Counted from the stretch's first letter, positions 9,461 through 19,009 are shown. The stretch: DNA of 64,000 bases from Ochrobactrum sp. BTU1 (GCA_018798825.1 CP076354.1:2040001-2104000); one strand, 5' to 3'. The notes: a model not told the origin generated them from the letters alone. Numbers and translations are program-made.

Positions 9461-11731
9461 CTATAGCGGAATATCGTTGTCTTCGGCAAATTGAAGCAGC
9501 AATTCGCGCAGCGAATGAGCGCCATTTGGCTTGTCGAGCTTCTCATTCAACAAGGCATTGAGCTTGCCTGCATCAAGTGCTGCCAGCATCGCCTTGACCG
9601 GACCAATGCTCGCAGCCGACATCGAAATCGAGCGGAAGCCGAGGCCGATCAGCGCCATCGCAGTCAATGGACGTCCAGCCATTTCACCGCACAATGTCAC
9701 CGATTTTCCATGCCGATTGCCAGCATCCACAATGTGACGCAGCGTGCGCAGGAATGCAGGCGACAACTGATCAAAACGGCCAGAAATCAGGGAATTTCCG
9801 CGATCAACCGCCATCAGGAACTGGAACAGATCGTTTGAGCCAACTGAGACAAAATCAACAAGCGTCATCAGCTCGTCGAGCTGCCACAAAAGCGCAGGCA
9901 CTTCGATCATCGCGCCGAGCTTGAGATTGAGCGGCAACGTATGCGCAAAGCGCGAAAGATGACGCACTTCGCGATCAATGATCTCACGTGCAGCTTTGAC
10001 TTCGCTCACTTCCGTTACCATCGGCAGCATAAGCTTAAGCTCACGGCCACCGGCCGCTTTCAAAAGCGCGCGCAGCTGGGTACGCAGCAAACCAGGCCGA
10101 TCCAACGTCAGACGGATCGCGCGCCAGCCAAGAGCCGGATTTTCTTCCTGACCCATGGTGCGGAAATAAGGAAGAACCTTGTCGCCACCAATATCGAGTG
10201 TGCGGAAGGTTACGGGCTTATTGCCAGCAGCCTCAATCACAGAGCGATAAAGACGTTCCTGCTGTTCTGCACGCGGGAAGGTCGACGCCACCATGAACTG
10301 CAATTCAGTGCGGAAGAGACCAATGCCAGCAGCACCTGATGCAGCAAGCTGCGGCAAATCAACCAGAAGCCCTGCATTCATCAGCAAGCCGATTTCAACA
10401 CTATCCTTGGTCAGTGCAGGCTTATCGCGCAATTCGCGATAATGGGCCTGACGACGCGCCCGGAAACGGACTTTTTCTGCATAAGCGGTTTCCACATCCG
10501 ACTGTGGACGCAGATGCACTATACCCTCATCACCATCGACGATAGCGGCATCATTGTTTTCCGCCATGGAAACGGCGCCCTTGGCCTGTCCAACCACGGG
10601 AATACCCATTGCGCGTGCAACGATAACCACATGGCTGGTGGCTGCACCATCTTCCAGAACCACACCACGCAAGCGCTCACGCGGGTAGTCGAGCAGTTCG
10701 GCAGCACCCATGGTGCGGGCTACGATAATGGCATCTTTGGCCAGTGATTCGGCGATGGTCTTGACATCGCGCCCCATCAGCTGTCGCAGCAGACGGTTAG
10801 CCAGATCATCGAAGTCAGACAGGCGTTCGCGCATGTAAGGATCGGTCAGATGCACCATGCGCGCACGCGTGTCGCTCTGCACCTTTTCAACCGCAGCTTC
10901 CGCCGTCAAACCGTTATGGATAGCTTCTTCCAGACGACGCACCCAACCACGATCATGTGCGAACATGCGATAGGCTTCGAGCACTTCGCGGTGCTCACCT
11001 TCCACAGCCACATCACGGCGCGAAAGCATGTCGTCAATGGAAATGCGCAGAGATCCGAGCGCCGTTTCCAGCCGGGTCAGTTCAGCCTGACTATCTTCAT
11101 TGAAGAGGTTGGTGACAACGATGCGCGGTTCGTGCAGCACGACATGACCAAGGCCGATGCCGTCATTGAGCGCATTGCCTGTGACACTCATCGGACGGCC
11201 GAGATCCAGTTCGATACCTGGACGTGCCAGACGCAGACCATCGCCAGTGGCGATAATCTCGGCAAGAACCATTGCTGTCGTCTCAAGTGCTTCAACCTCG
11301 TCTTCGCGATATGCCCGCTTGGTCTGATTCTGGACAACAAGAACGCCCAAAGTGCGGCCAGCGCGAAGAACAGGAACACCGAGGAACGAATTATAGGCTT
11401 CTTCACCCGTTTCAGGCAGATAGGCGAAGGCAGGATGGCTTTGCGCATCAGTCAGGTTCAAAGGGCGTGCGCTCGCGGCAATCGTACCGACGAGGCCCTG
11501 CCCCAGACGCAGCTGCGCCAGATGAACAGACTGTGGATTAAGACCCTCGGTCGCGTAAAGTTCAAGCACGCCATCAGCACGAAGAATGTAGAAGGAGCAA
11601 ACTTCCGCGACCATATTTTGCGCGATTTCACGGACGATCCGGTCAAGGCGTTCCTGCGGCTCCAGTGGTTCCGCCATCAATTCGCGCAACCGCTTCAGCA
11701 GCACGCGGGGACCGGTTGTCAGATCACGCAT
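9461..11731 (-). CDS. ptsP: PEP-protein phosphotransferase PtsP (EI-Ntr)
   Basis: Enzyme I of the nitrogen phosphotransferase system: takes phosphate from phosphoenolpyruvate and passes it to NPr and EIIA-Ntr, a regulatory relay for nitrogen, carbon and K+ status rather than sugar uptake. The 756-residue protein has an N-terminal GAF domain (about 20-165), which marks it as EI-Ntr, then the HPr-binding helical domain (about 180-320), the swivelling phosphohistidine domain with TSHVVIVAR (His367 the expected phosphorylated residue) and the C-terminal PEP-binding barrel with FRTELQFM, SVGSNDLFQ and LCGEMAGRP. The start ATG has GAGGAG upstream. It lies between lysC and prfA as in other Rhizobiales. 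Confidence 0.97.
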   Translation of the reverse strand: MRDLTTGPRVLLKRLRELMAEPLEPQERLDRIVREIAQNMVAEVCSFYILRADGVLELYATEGLNPQSVHLAQLRLGQGLVGTIAASARPLNLTDAQSHPAFAYLPETGEEAYNSFLGVPVLRAGRTLGVLVVQNQTKRAYREDEVEALETTAMVLAEIIATGDGLRLARPGIELDLGRPMSVTGNALNDGIGLGHVVLHEPRIVVTNLFNEDSQAELTRLETALGSLRISIDDMLSRRDVAVEGEHREVLEAYRMFAHDRGWVRRLEEAIHNGLTAEAAVEKVQSDTRARMVHLTDPYMRERLSDFDDLANRLLRQLMGRDVKTIAESLAKDAIIVARTMGAAELLDYPRERLRGVVLEDGAATSHVVIVARAMGIPVVGQAKGAVSMAENNDAAIVDGDEGIVHLRPQSDVETAYAEKVRFRARRQAHYRELRDKPALTKDSVEIGLLMNAGLLVDLPQLAASGAAGIGLFRTELQFMVASTFPRAEQQERLYRSVIEAAGNKPVTFRTLDIGGDKVLPYFRTMGQEENPALGWRAIRLTLDRPGLLRTQLRALLKAAGGRELKLMLPMVTEVSEVKAAREIIDREVRHLSRFAHTLPLNLKLGAMIEVPALLWQLDELMTLVDFVSVGSNDLFQFLMAVDRGNSLISGRFDQLSPAFLRTLRHIVDAGNRHGKSVTLCGEMAGRPLTAMALIGLGFRSISMSAASIGPVKAMLAALDAGKLNALLNEKLDKPNGAHSLRELLLQFAEDNDIPL

Positions 11732-11889
11732 GATCGTCGGAGGCTCCTCATTTGGTACAGGCTCAGCCTTGTCGCAAAGCCGATTCCCTTTACCCGCCTG
11801 CGAAGCGTTACGCCAAATCCTTTTTGAGCATTTTTGACACGCGCGTCTAGTCTAATCGTCAGAAAATCTGACAACTTGTATAATAAGCA

Positions 11890-11921
11890 AATGCCGCCCG
11901 CTATTTCTAGCGGGCGGCATT
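11890..11921 (-). terminator. lysC terminator
   Basis: Perfect 14-base stem (AATGCCGCCCGCTA / TAGCGGGCGGCATT) with a four-base loop, followed on the minus strand by TTTGCTTATTAT. It lies between lysC and ptsP, so ptsP is probably transcribed from its own promoter or by read-through. Confidence 0.9.
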
Positions 11922-11971
11922 GTTCCAAAATGGACCGGACAGAGCCGGCTAATAATCTGTGTATCAGCCGA

Positions 11972-13243
11972 TTACTTATCGAGACCGTAAACGCCGTGCA
12001 GCGTGCGGACAGCGAGTTCCGCATAAGGCCCGTCAATCAGGATGGAAATCTTAATTTCCGAGGTGGTGATCGCACGAATGTTGATGCCTTTTTCAGCCAA
12101 TGCCTTGAAGGCGGTGGCGGCAACACCAGCATGGCTGCGCATGCCGATGCCGATCACGGAAATCTTGGCAAGCCCCGTTTCAGACTGGATATTGTCCGAG
12201 CCGATTTCACCCTTCACTTTATCGAGAACACGCAGTGCCTTGTCGATATCGCCAGTCGGGATCGTGAAGGTCATGTCGGTTTTCGAACCGTCTTCCGACA
12301 CATTCTGGACGATCATATCGACATTGATGTGCTCTTCGGCCAGAGGGCCGAAAATTGCTGCCGAGATACCTGGCCGGTCGGCCACGCGTCGGAGCGAAAT
12401 CTGAGCTTCATCCTTCGCATAAGCGATACCAGTGACGACCTGCTGTTCCACGATTTCATCCTCGTCGCAAATGAGTGTTCCGGGCGGGTTGATCGGATCA
12501 TCCATGCCCGGTGCATTGGGGTCCGTAAAACTTGAGCGCACGAAGGTGCGAACTTTGTGTACCATGGCAAGCTCGACCGAGCGAACCTGCAGAACCTTGG
12601 CACCAAGCGAAGCCATTTCCAGCATTTCTTCAAATGTAATGCGGGAAAGGCGCTTTGCCTTGGGTTCAATACGCGGATCAGTCGTGTAAACGCCATCGAC
12701 ATCGGTATAGATGTCGCAACGGTCAGCCTTAACGCCCGCTGCAATGGCAACAGCCGATGTATCCGAACCACCACGGCCAAGCGTTGCGATGCGATTATCA
12801 GGACCGATACCCTGGAAACCGGCAACAACAGCAACCTGCCCCATTTCCATGCGGCGGATGATTTCTGATCCGTCGATTTCCTGAATGCGCGCTGCGCCAT
12901 GCGCATTGTCGGTCTTGATCGGTATCTGCCAGCCCTGCCACGAACGCGCGTCAACGCCAATGGACTGCAGCGCGATGGCCAGAAGGCCGCTCGTTACCTG
13001 CTCGCCAGAAGCAACAATCGCGTCATATTCGCGTGCATCGTAGAAAGGTGACGTGCCACCGGCAACCTTGGGCATGTTCTGCACCCAGTTGACCAGTTCG
13101 TTCGTCTTGCCCGACATTGCGGAGACGACAACGGCAACCTGATTGCCCGCATCGACTTCACGTTTGACGTGGCGCGCCACATTAGAGATGCGTTCCAGAT
13201 CGGCCACAGAAGTGCCGCCGAATTTCATCACGATGCGCGCCAT
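11972..13243 (-). CDS. lysC: Aspartokinase
   Basis: Phosphorylates L-aspartate, the first step towards lysine, methionine, threonine and diaminopimelate. The 423-residue protein is a monofunctional aspartokinase: amino-acid kinase domain with the N-terminal KFGGTSV motif and the GRGGSDTSAVA loop (about residue 157), followed by two ACT domains (about 265-423) for feedback control. No homoserine dehydrogenase part is fused. The ATG at the 3' end of the interval begins MARIVMKF. The diaminopimelate branch supplies lysA, present at 45.9 kb, and the cell-wall peptide. Confidence 0.98.
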   Translation of the reverse strand: MARIVMKFGGTSVADLERISNVARHVKREVDAGNQVAVVVSAMSGKTNELVNWVQNMPKVAGGTSPFYDAREYDAIVASGEQVTSGLLAIALQSIGVDARSWQGWQIPIKTDNAHGAARIQEIDGSEIIRRMEMGQVAVVAGFQGIGPDNRIATLGRGGSDTSAVAIAAGVKADRCDIYTDVDGVYTTDPRIEPKAKRLSRITFEEMLEMASLGAKVLQVRSVELAMVHKVRTFVRSSFTDPNAPGMDDPINPPGTLICDEDEIVEQQVVTGIAYAKDEAQISLRRVADRPGISAAIFGPLAEEHINVDMIVQNVSEDGSKTDMTFTIPTGDIDKALRVLDKVKGEIGSDNIQSETGLAKISVIGIGMRSHAGVAATAFKALAEKGINIRAITTSEIKISILIDGPYAELAVRTLHGVYGLDK

Positions 13244-13470
13244 TTAAGGATACGTCCCGTCTTTTGAAAAATTACACTAACGCCTGCCGAAACATTATTT
13301 TCTTGCGACAGACAAACCCGGGGTCACATAGCTAAAATGTCGCGCTTCCGCAAGGGTGTGATTCCCGTGAAACAATAATCAACGCTTCGGATTCTGGAAT
13401 TTGATTTGATCCTTGACTTTAGAGCGCTACCTTGAGAGCAGGATTGCACGCGCTTCCGCAGGAGAATGAT

Positions 13471-14217
13471 ATGACCGAGACTGCCCGCACCACGATCGAT
13501 GCTTCCGAAATCGAGCATTTTTCGCGCATCGCTGCGCAATGGTGGGACCCGCAGGGCAAGTTCCGTCCGCTCCATAAGTTTAATCCGACGCGCCTTGCCT
13601 ATATCAAGGAAAAGGTCTGCAAAAAATTCAACCGCGACCCGAACAGCCCGCGCCCGTTTGAAGGTCTGCGCTTTCTCGATATCGGTTGCGGCGGCGGCCT
13701 GCTGTGCGAGCCGATGTCGCGTCTGGGTGCGACGGTGATCGGCGCAGATGCATCCGAAACCAATATCGAAGTCGCAAAAATTCATGCAGCCCAAAGCGGT
13801 GTCGAAGTCGATTATCGCGCGACCACTGCTGAAGCTCTTGCCGAAGCTGGCGAGCAATTCGATGTCGTACTCAACATGGAAGTGGTTGAGCACGTCTCTG
13901 ACGTCGATCTGTTCATGTCTGCGACCAGCGAAATGGTGAAGCCGGGTGGCCTGATGTTTGTCGCCACCATCAACCGCACGCTCAAAGCTTATGGCCTCGC
14001 TATCATCGGAGCGGAATATGTGCTGCGTTGGCTGCCGCGCGGCACACATCAATATGAAAAGCTGGTGCGCCCGGAAGAGCTCGAAACAGCACTTTCCAAA
14101 GCCGGTCTCAATCTCATCGACAAATTGGGCGTAACCTACAATCCGCTCGCTGATAGCTGGAGCCGTTCACGCGATACCGATGTGAACTACATGGTTCTCG
14201 CAGAACGTCCTCAATAA
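13471..14217 (+). CDS. ubiG: Ubiquinone biosynthesis O-methyltransferase UbiG
   Basis: SAM-dependent methyltransferase that carries out both O-methylations of ubiquinone biosynthesis. The 248-residue product starts [20 protein letters not shown]; the ATG was chosen because AGGAGA lies seven bases upstream, although the frame is open 13 codons further. Family signatures present: [11 protein letters not shown] near the N-terminus, motif [14 protein letters not shown] (about residue 68), [11 protein letters not shown] and the C-terminal NYMVLAE. It is divergent from lysC and its stop codon directly abuts that of the convergent permease gene. Confidence 0.97.
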   Translation: MTETARTTIDASEIEHFSRIAAQWWDPQGKFRPLHKFNPTRLAYIKEKVCKKFNRDPNSPRPFEGLRFLDIGCGGGLLCEPMSRLGATVIGADASETNIEVAKIHAAQSGVEVDYRATTAEALAEAGEQFDVVLNMEVVEHVSDVDLFMSATSEMVKPGGLMFVATINRTLKAYGLAIIGAEYVLRWLPRGTHQYEKLVRPEELETALSKAGLNLIDKLGVTYNPLADSWSRSRDTDVNYMVLAERPQ

Positions 14218-15099
14218 TTAGCGTTTCTGCGCTCTCGTCGTCAGCGCCACCCCGATGGCGATGACGACTGCGCCGATCCATGTGAGTGGCGGATAGTTTT
14301 CACCCAAGAATAACGTGCCGGAAATCAGCCCCAGCGCTGCTGCCACATAACCGATCTGGCTGAGATAGACGGGACCACCAACGGCCTGCAGGCGGAAAAA
14401 CAAGGCAAACATGCCAGCGGACGCAATGGCCTGAGCGACTGCCGTTATCGGCGCGAGCGCCAGTGTCTCAATCGGGAAGTTGCCATTAAATACAAAAATC
14501 CCGATCAACAGCATCACGGCTGCAGCCAAGTGACTTCCCGCCGCAAGCTCGGTCGGATCAGCATTTTTCGGCCAGTCGAGAGTGCGATAGACATTCCCCA
14601 TCGCAAGAAAAACCGGAATGAGAAGTGCAAGCCCGATCCATAGCGGATCGGCAGGCTTGCCAACCTCGCCACGCGTCATTGCGACCATAATTGCGCCGAT
14701 GAAGCCTACGATAATGCCCGCGATACCCAAACCATTCGGTCTACGAAGACCAAACCCCATCGAAATGAGCAGCGTCATGACAGGCGACAGCGTGTACATG
14801 ATACCAGTGAAACCCGCACCGAGCCGAGGGATTGCGGACAGGATCAGGAGATTGGGCAGCGCATAGGAAATCGCGGCAGTGCAAATATAATAACGCAGCC
14901 TGCCACCCGAAAATCCAACCCGCTTTTTGCTCACACGCAAAACCAGAAGCAGAATAATCCCCGCACTGGCTGAAAACAGGAATGTCCACATTGCAGGCGG
15001 AACACCTGCTTCGGCAGCGATCTTCCCCAGCGGCAGAATGAGCCCCAGCAGTATGCCCGTCGCTATTAGCAGGAAAGGCGCGGAATCCATCAGTTTCAT
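14218..15099 (-). CDS. DMT superfamily (EamA) transporter, first of three
   Basis: Inner-membrane drug/metabolite transporter with ten predicted transmembrane helices in two EamA repeats (about residues 1-135 and 150-293). Substrate unknown. The frame opens at a TTG seven codons upstream, but the ATG at 15097-15099 has GAGGGG about nine bases before it and gives the natural start MKLMDSAPFLL. The C-terminus ends in a basic tail (TTRAQKR). Its TAA stop lies back to back with that of ubiG (TAA|TTA), leaving no intergenic base. Confidence 0.9.
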   Translation of the reverse strand: MKLMDSAPFLLIATGILLGLILPLGKIAAEAGVPPAMWTFLFSASAGIILLLVLRVSKKRVGFSGGRLRYYICTAAISYALPNLLILSAIPRLGAGFTGIMYTLSPVMTLLISMGFGLRRPNGLGIAGIIVGFIGAIMVAMTRGEVGKPADPLWIGLALLIPVFLAMGNVYRTLDWPKNADPTELAAGSHLAAAVMLLIGIFVFNGNFPIETLALAPITAVAQAIASAGMFALFFRLQAVGGPVYLSQIGYVAAALGLISGTLFLGENYPPLTWIGAVVIAIGVALTTRAQKR

Positions 15100-15137
15100 G
15101 CGCCGTGACCCCTCACGCAATCAAAAATCGTTTAATG

Positions 15138-15563
15138 TCAGTTCTTGTCTTCTGGGAAGACAGGCAAAGGCATCACATCAACGCCGTCTTCGATGAGTGA
15201 GTGAACATCTTCCTTGGACGCTTCGCCGTAAATGCCCCGCGCTTCAGTCTCACCAAAGTGGATCTTGCGCGCTTCTTCGGCAAACTGATCGCCAACATAA
15301 TCCGCGTTTTCACGGACCTTGCGACTCAGCTCCCGCATTTGTTCAAGCATCTGCTTTTGTGCTTCACCCATGGCAATCGCCACCTGCTCTTTCGAGCGAC
15401 TGGTGGAGACGGCAGGTGCCATCAGCGACTTCTGGATTTCCGGCGAATTGCAGACAGGACAAGAGACGAGTTTCCGCTCCGACTGCCGATCGAAATCGGC
15501 ATTGTCGCGAAACCAGCCTTCAAATTCATGGCCGTGATCGCAATGAAGCGAAAAGCGGATCAT
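15138..15563 (-). CDS. DUF1178 family protein
   Basis: Conserved 141-residue protein of unknown function. The N-terminus begins MIRFSLHCDHGHEFEGWF and carries CDHGH and CPVCNS, a likely zinc-ribbon pair (Cys8, Cys35, Cys38). The C-terminal half is helical and charged, with FGETEARGIYGEAS, the stretch typical of the family. It follows the carbon-nitrogen hydrolase gene by three bases, a gene pair found widely in alphaproteobacteria, so the two are probably co-transcribed with grxC. Family assignment firm; role not known. Confidence 0.9.
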   Translation of the reverse strand: MIRFSLHCDHGHEFEGWFRDNADFDRQSERKLVSCPVCNSPEIQKSLMAPAVSTSRSKEQVAIAMGEAQKQMLEQMRELSRKVRENADYVGDQFAEEARKIHFGETEARGIYGEASKEDVHSLIEDGVDVMPLPVFPEDKN

Positions 15564-15566
15564 AGA

Positions 15567-16415
15567 TTATGCGTCCTGTTTCTCTTGGGCGATCTTCACT
15601 GAAAACTCACGCGCATTCTTGAGGTTCGGCACTTTCGCACGCGCAGCAGTGCTTTCGCTGACGTCAATATCCGTAACGATCACACCCGGCTCATCATGAG
15701 CAGCTTCTGCCAGAACCTTGCCCCATGGCGAAACGATCAGCGAATGACCATAAGTCTCGCGACCATCTTCATGCACACCGCCCTGAGCTGCAGAAATCAG
15801 GAATGCACCATTTTCAATCGCACGCGCACGCTGCAAAACATGCCAGTGCGCTTCACCCGTCTGGCGTGTGAAAGCAGCTGGTCCGGTAATTACATTGGCG
15901 CCCGCCAGCGCCTGTGCGCGAAACAGTTGCGGGAAACGAATATCGTAGCAGACCGCCATGCCAACTTTGGCAAAAGGCAATTCGGCAATCACCGTTTCCT
16001 TGCCCGGCTCATAGGTTGCCGATTCGCGCCAACTTTCGCCATTGTCGAGATCGACATCAAACATATGAACCTTGTCATAGGTCGCAATCTTCTCACCAGA
16101 AGGCGCAAAGATACCACCACGATTGGCAATCTTACCGTCACCGGCTGCAATAGCCGTTGAACCAATATGCAGAAATATGCCGTGCTTTTTTGCAAGTGCC
16201 GATGCAGCTTTGAAGACAAGGTCTTCATTTTCATCGCGCAGACTTGCAAAAAGTGCCGCACGATCGCGCATCAGCGCTCCGGTCATTTCAGGGGTTTGCA
16301 CATATTGAGCACCCTTTGCCACAGCATCGGAAACCAGTTTTTCCATCGCTTCAACATTGCGGGCCACATCGGTGCCCGAACGCATCTGAACGGCAGCAGC
16401 GCGAAAAGTGCTCAT
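15567..16415 (-). CDS. Carbon-nitrogen hydrolase (nitrilase superfamily, Nit1/omega-amidase-like)
   Basis: Hydrolase of the nitrilase superfamily, branch related to Nit1/Nit2: members hydrolyse amides such as deaminated glutathione or alpha-ketoglutaramate. The Glu-Lys-Cys triad is visible: Glu in VQTPEMTG, Lys in YDKVHMFDV and Cys in VCYDIRFP. The 282-residue product starts at ATG 16413-16415 with GGGGAGA upstream; the frame is open six more codons. Co-directional with grxC (22 bases between) and the DUF1178 gene. A deaminated-glutathione repair role beside a glutaredoxin is attractive but inferred. Confidence 0.9.
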   Translation of the reverse strand: MSTFRAAAVQMRSGTDVARNVEAMEKLVSDAVAKGAQYVQTPEMTGALMRDRAALFASLRDENEDLVFKAASALAKKHGIFLHIGSTAIAAGDGKIANRGGIFAPSGEKIATYDKVHMFDVDLDNGESWRESATYEPGKETVIAELPFAKVGMAVCYDIRFPQLFRAQALAGANVITGPAAFTRQTGEAHWHVLQRARAIENGAFLISAAQGGVHEDGRETYGHSLIVSPWGKVLAEAAHDEPGVIVTDIDVSESTAARAKVPNLKNAREFSVKIAQEKQDA

Positions 16416-16437
16416 AGGTGTCTCCCCCATCATGATG

Positions 16438-16704
16438 TTAGTTCAGTTCGCCGGTCGCAAGCAGGCCATCGAGCTTGCCAGCATTGTCGAGAGCAAAGAG
16501 ATCGTCGCAACCGCCAACATGTACAGAACCGACAAAAATCTGCGGGAAGGTATTGCGGCCTGAACGCGCCTGCATTTCTGCACGCAGTTCAGGTGTAGCG
16601 CCTGCATTGATTTCGTTAAACTCAACGCCCTTGTTCTTCAAAAGGCCAACTGCGCGCGTGCAGTAAGGGCAGCCAGGGCGGGTATAGATGGTGACGTCAG
16701 TCAT
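16438..16704 (-). CDS. grxC: Glutaredoxin 3
   Basis: Small glutathione-dependent disulfide reductase of the cytoplasm. The 88-residue protein begins MTDVTIYTRPGCPYCTRAV with the dithiol CPYC active site, followed by the FPQIFVG cis-proline segment and the GGCDDLFAL glutathione-binding motif. The ATG at 16702-16704 is preceded by GGAG; the frame continues 14 codons upstream without a better start. It forms a compact minus-strand group with the hydrolase and DUF1178 genes. Confidence 0.96.
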   Translation of the reverse strand: MTDVTIYTRPGCPYCTRAVGLLKNKGVEFNEINAGATPELRAEMQARSGRNTFPQIFVGSVHVGGCDDLFALDNAGKLDGLLATGELN

Positions 16705-16772
16705 ATTAAACTCCATTCGTTGGCCTCTATATAAGTGGCAAAACAACGATCTGGAAGCCCCTCATGTGTTCA

Positions 16773-17561
16773 CTAATCCGGCAGAACCCGGCTGAATGTC
16801 AGCACATCCACGCTTTTTGCACCGCCGCGCAGCAGCGCTCGTGTGGCAGCCTTCACCGTTGATCCCGTCGTATAAACATCATCGATCAGCAGCACGCGCC
16901 GCCCGCGCACATGAATGTCATGCTCCTTTGGCACCCGAAAAGCGCCATCGACATTCCGCTTGCGCTCTTTCAAACCAAGCCCGATCTGCTGGTTGGTACG
17001 CCGAATACGCTTAACCGCCTGCGGTGCAAAAGGTTTGCTGCTTAATTGTGCCAAAGCACGCGCCAGCTCTGCCGACTGATTAAACCGACGCGACCAGAAG
17101 CGCCATTTGTGCAAGGGTACGGGCCAAATAACATCGCACTCATCCAGCAACTCGCTTCCGGCGCGTTGCATCCAGCGCGCCATCCACGGCGCAAGATCGG
17201 TTCGATCATGAAACTTGAGTGCTACAGCCATGCGCTGTGCAGCGCCCCTATGTAACACAGCTGAGCGCAGGCGGCGAAATGGCGGTGGATCGGCGATTGC
17301 TTCAGCGCTCATGAAATTCTCGCCAAAGTCATGATTGAACGGAATGCCAAGCACCGGACAATAGGGCTTTTCGATAAAGCGCAGCTGCGACCAGCAATGC
17401 GGACAAAGCGTCCCGGGTTCGGAAACCTGTATGCGGCAACCGATACAGCTCGCTGGAAACAGAATATCGGCAGACATACGCAAGCCGCTGCGAACAGCAC
17501 CAAGCACCCCCGATTTAAGCCTGAACAACAAGCTTTGATGCGACCTGTCGTCATCAACCAT
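16773..17561 (-). CDS. ComF family phosphoribosyltransferase-like protein
   Basis: ComF-type protein: an N-terminal zinc-finger-like segment (CIGCRIQ ... CPHCW, about residues 36-58) and a C-terminal type I phosphoribosyltransferase fold with the PRPP loop VLLIDDVYTTGSTV (about residue 224). ComF is needed for DNA uptake in competent bacteria; in non-competent proteobacteria its role is unclear. 262 residues, ATG start. It is divergent from the NDUFAF5-like methyltransferase gene, with 79 bases between the starts. Confidence 0.93.
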   Translation of the reverse strand: MVDDDRSHQSLLFRLKSGVLGAVRSGLRMSADILFPASCIGCRIQVSEPGTLCPHCWSQLRFIEKPYCPVLGIPFNHDFGENFMSAEAIADPPPFRRLRSAVLHRGAAQRMAVALKFHDRTDLAPWMARWMQRAGSELLDECDVIWPVPLHKWRFWSRRFNQSAELARALAQLSSKPFAPQAVKRIRRTNQQIGLGLKERKRNVDGAFRVPKEHDIHVRGRRVLLIDDVYTTGSTVKAATRALLRGGAKSVDVLTFSRVLPD

Positions 17562-17640
17562 TGCATTCGCCCCCGTTCGAATGCATCTACGCTCCTATCT
17601 ATATTACTGACGCATATCCGAAAGAGAAGACGGAATCGCA

Positions 17641-18528
17641 ATGGCTGCCCAATCGTCTGAAAATGCGATTTTTGATCGCGACCTCCAGCTGGCGTTCCGC
17701 CGCCGTGCCTTCAGACGTGCGGTGTCCGGTGCAGACTTTTTGCTGCGCAGAGTAGCGGACGATCTGGAAGACAGGCTTGATGCAGTCGAGCGCCACTTCG
17801 CCGTGGCGATTGATCTCGCAGGCCATAATGGTCTCGCAGCAGCTGCCATTGCACGGTCAGGCAAAGCAGATATGGTTTTGCGCATCGAGCGCGATACAGC
17901 TTTTCTTGACGGCCCCTTCCCGGCAATTGTCGCCGATGAAGAAGCCTTGCCGCTCAAACCTCAGAGCACCGATCTCATCGTTTCGCTGCTGTCACTGCAT
18001 TCGACCAATGATACCCCGGGCGCAATGATACAGATTGCCCGGGCGTTGAAGCCTGACGGGCTGTTTCTCGCGGCGCTCAGCGGCAACGGGACTTTGGGCG
18101 AGCTGCGCGAAAGTCTTTTACAGGCTGAAATCGAGCTGACGGGTGGTGCTTCGCCGCGCATTTTCCCTTTCGCGGATGTTCGCGATGTCGGCGGTCTTCT
18201 GCAACGAGCAGGTTTTGCACTTCCGGTGACGGACGTTGATAACGTTACGGTGCGCTATGATAGCATTTTCAATCTGATGGCCGATCTGCGCGCCATGGGT
18301 ATGCAGAATGTGTTGCGTGATCGTTCGCGCAAACCGGTTTCAAAGAAGCTTTTCCTGCGGGCAGCGGAAATCTATGCCGAACGGTTCAGCGATCCGGATG
18401 GCCGCATCCGCGCAACCTTCTCGACAATCTGGCTGTCGGGCTGGGCACCGCATGAATCACAACAAAAGCCACTGAAGCCTGGCTCTGCCAAGGCCTCACT
18501 GGCTGATGCACTTAAAAACGTCGAATAG
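17641..18528 (+). CDS. SAM-methyltransferase-fold protein, NDUFAF5-like
   Basis: Class I methyltransferase-fold protein resembling the mitochondrial complex I assembly factor NDUFAF5 over its length. Shared signatures: N-terminal FDRDLQLAFRRRAFRR, ADEEALPLKPQSTDLIVSLLSLHSTND, the ALKPDGLFL segment, GTLGELRESLLQAE, and the C-terminal GWAPHESQQKPLKPGSA. Human NDUFAF5 is reported to hydroxylate an arginine of NDUFS7. Motif I here is DLAGHNGLAAA instead of the usual DLGCGxG, losing two of the glycines, so methyl transfer should not be assumed. 295 residues, ATG preceded by a purine-rich AAAGAGAAGACGGA. Confidence 0.85.
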   Translation: MAAQSSENAIFDRDLQLAFRRRAFRRAVSGADFLLRRVADDLEDRLDAVERHFAVAIDLAGHNGLAAAAIARSGKADMVLRIERDTAFLDGPFPAIVADEEALPLKPQSTDLIVSLLSLHSTNDTPGAMIQIARALKPDGLFLAALSGNGTLGELRESLLQAEIELTGGASPRIFPFADVRDVGGLLQRAGFALPVTDVDNVTVRYDSIFNLMADLRAMGMQNVLRDRSRKPVSKKLFLRAAEIYAERFSDPDGRIRATFSTIWLSGWAPHESQQKPLKPGSAKASLADALKNVE

Positions 18529-18574
18529 AGTGGTTCCAGCAAAAGTGTGATGCAGTTTTGTATGCGGGAATACG
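18526..18574. repeat. Degenerate copy of intergenic repeat family A
   Basis: Reads GGTTCCAGCAAAAGTGTGAT-GCAGTTTTG-TATGCGGGAATACG and aligns by eye with better copies at 21.6 kb and 29.3 kb. Located just past the stop codon of the NDUFAF5-like gene. Confidence 0.5.
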
Positions 18575-18588
18575 AAACTCAAAACTTA

Positions 18589-18897
18589 TCAGCAATCGCC
18601 CGTATGACTGCCATCTGCATCAATAACACAGATCGGGCGAACCGGCGCTTTGCGTATCACAACGGGGTCACGCTTGATCGACCCTGTCATGGTCCGATCA
18701 ATGCCCTCTGGCAACACCGATTGGGCCGCAACCTTATTCGCCTGATCGTTTAAGACCGGCACAATAATCAGTGCAAGAGCAACAGCTGCCGAGCCGAAAA
18801 GAAGCACAACGCGCAAGATACCGCGACCAGCTTTCGAGAGTGGGCCCGGCGTATATTCATTATGATCTGCACTAAAATAATTATTATCGAAACTCAT
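18589..18897 (-). CDS. Small membrane-anchored protein of unknown function
   Basis: Not recognised. The 102-residue product has a short hydrophilic N-terminus (MSFDNNYFSADHNEYTPG), a single transmembrane helix (about residues 28-48), a short outer segment with the motif TMTGSIKRDPV, and a C-terminal tail with two cysteines (PICVID ... GDC). The topology suggests a single-pass inner-membrane protein with a periplasmic tail of about 50 residues. It stands alone between convergent methyltransferase and upstream mutT genes. A real gene is supported by ATG start, coding composition and a clear membrane segment. Confidence 0.75.
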   Translation of the reverse strand: MSFDNNYFSADHNEYTPGPLSKAGRGILRVVLLFGSAAVALALIIVPVLNDQANKVAAQSVLPEGIDRTMTGSIKRDPVVIRKAPVRPICVIDADGSHTGDC

Positions 18898-19009
18898 GGG
18901 CTTAACTCCGAGGCACTTAATTCGGAGAATGCCGCAGCGGAGTGAATCATCGATTAACGCGCGCTGTAAATCGTAAGGAATTGTCAGCTATTTTGAGTCT
19001 TTCCACAGC

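Noticed and set aside
10850..11827. A 325-codon plus-strand frame opposite ptsP
   Set aside because: Antisense of a firmly identified gene; no family sequence.
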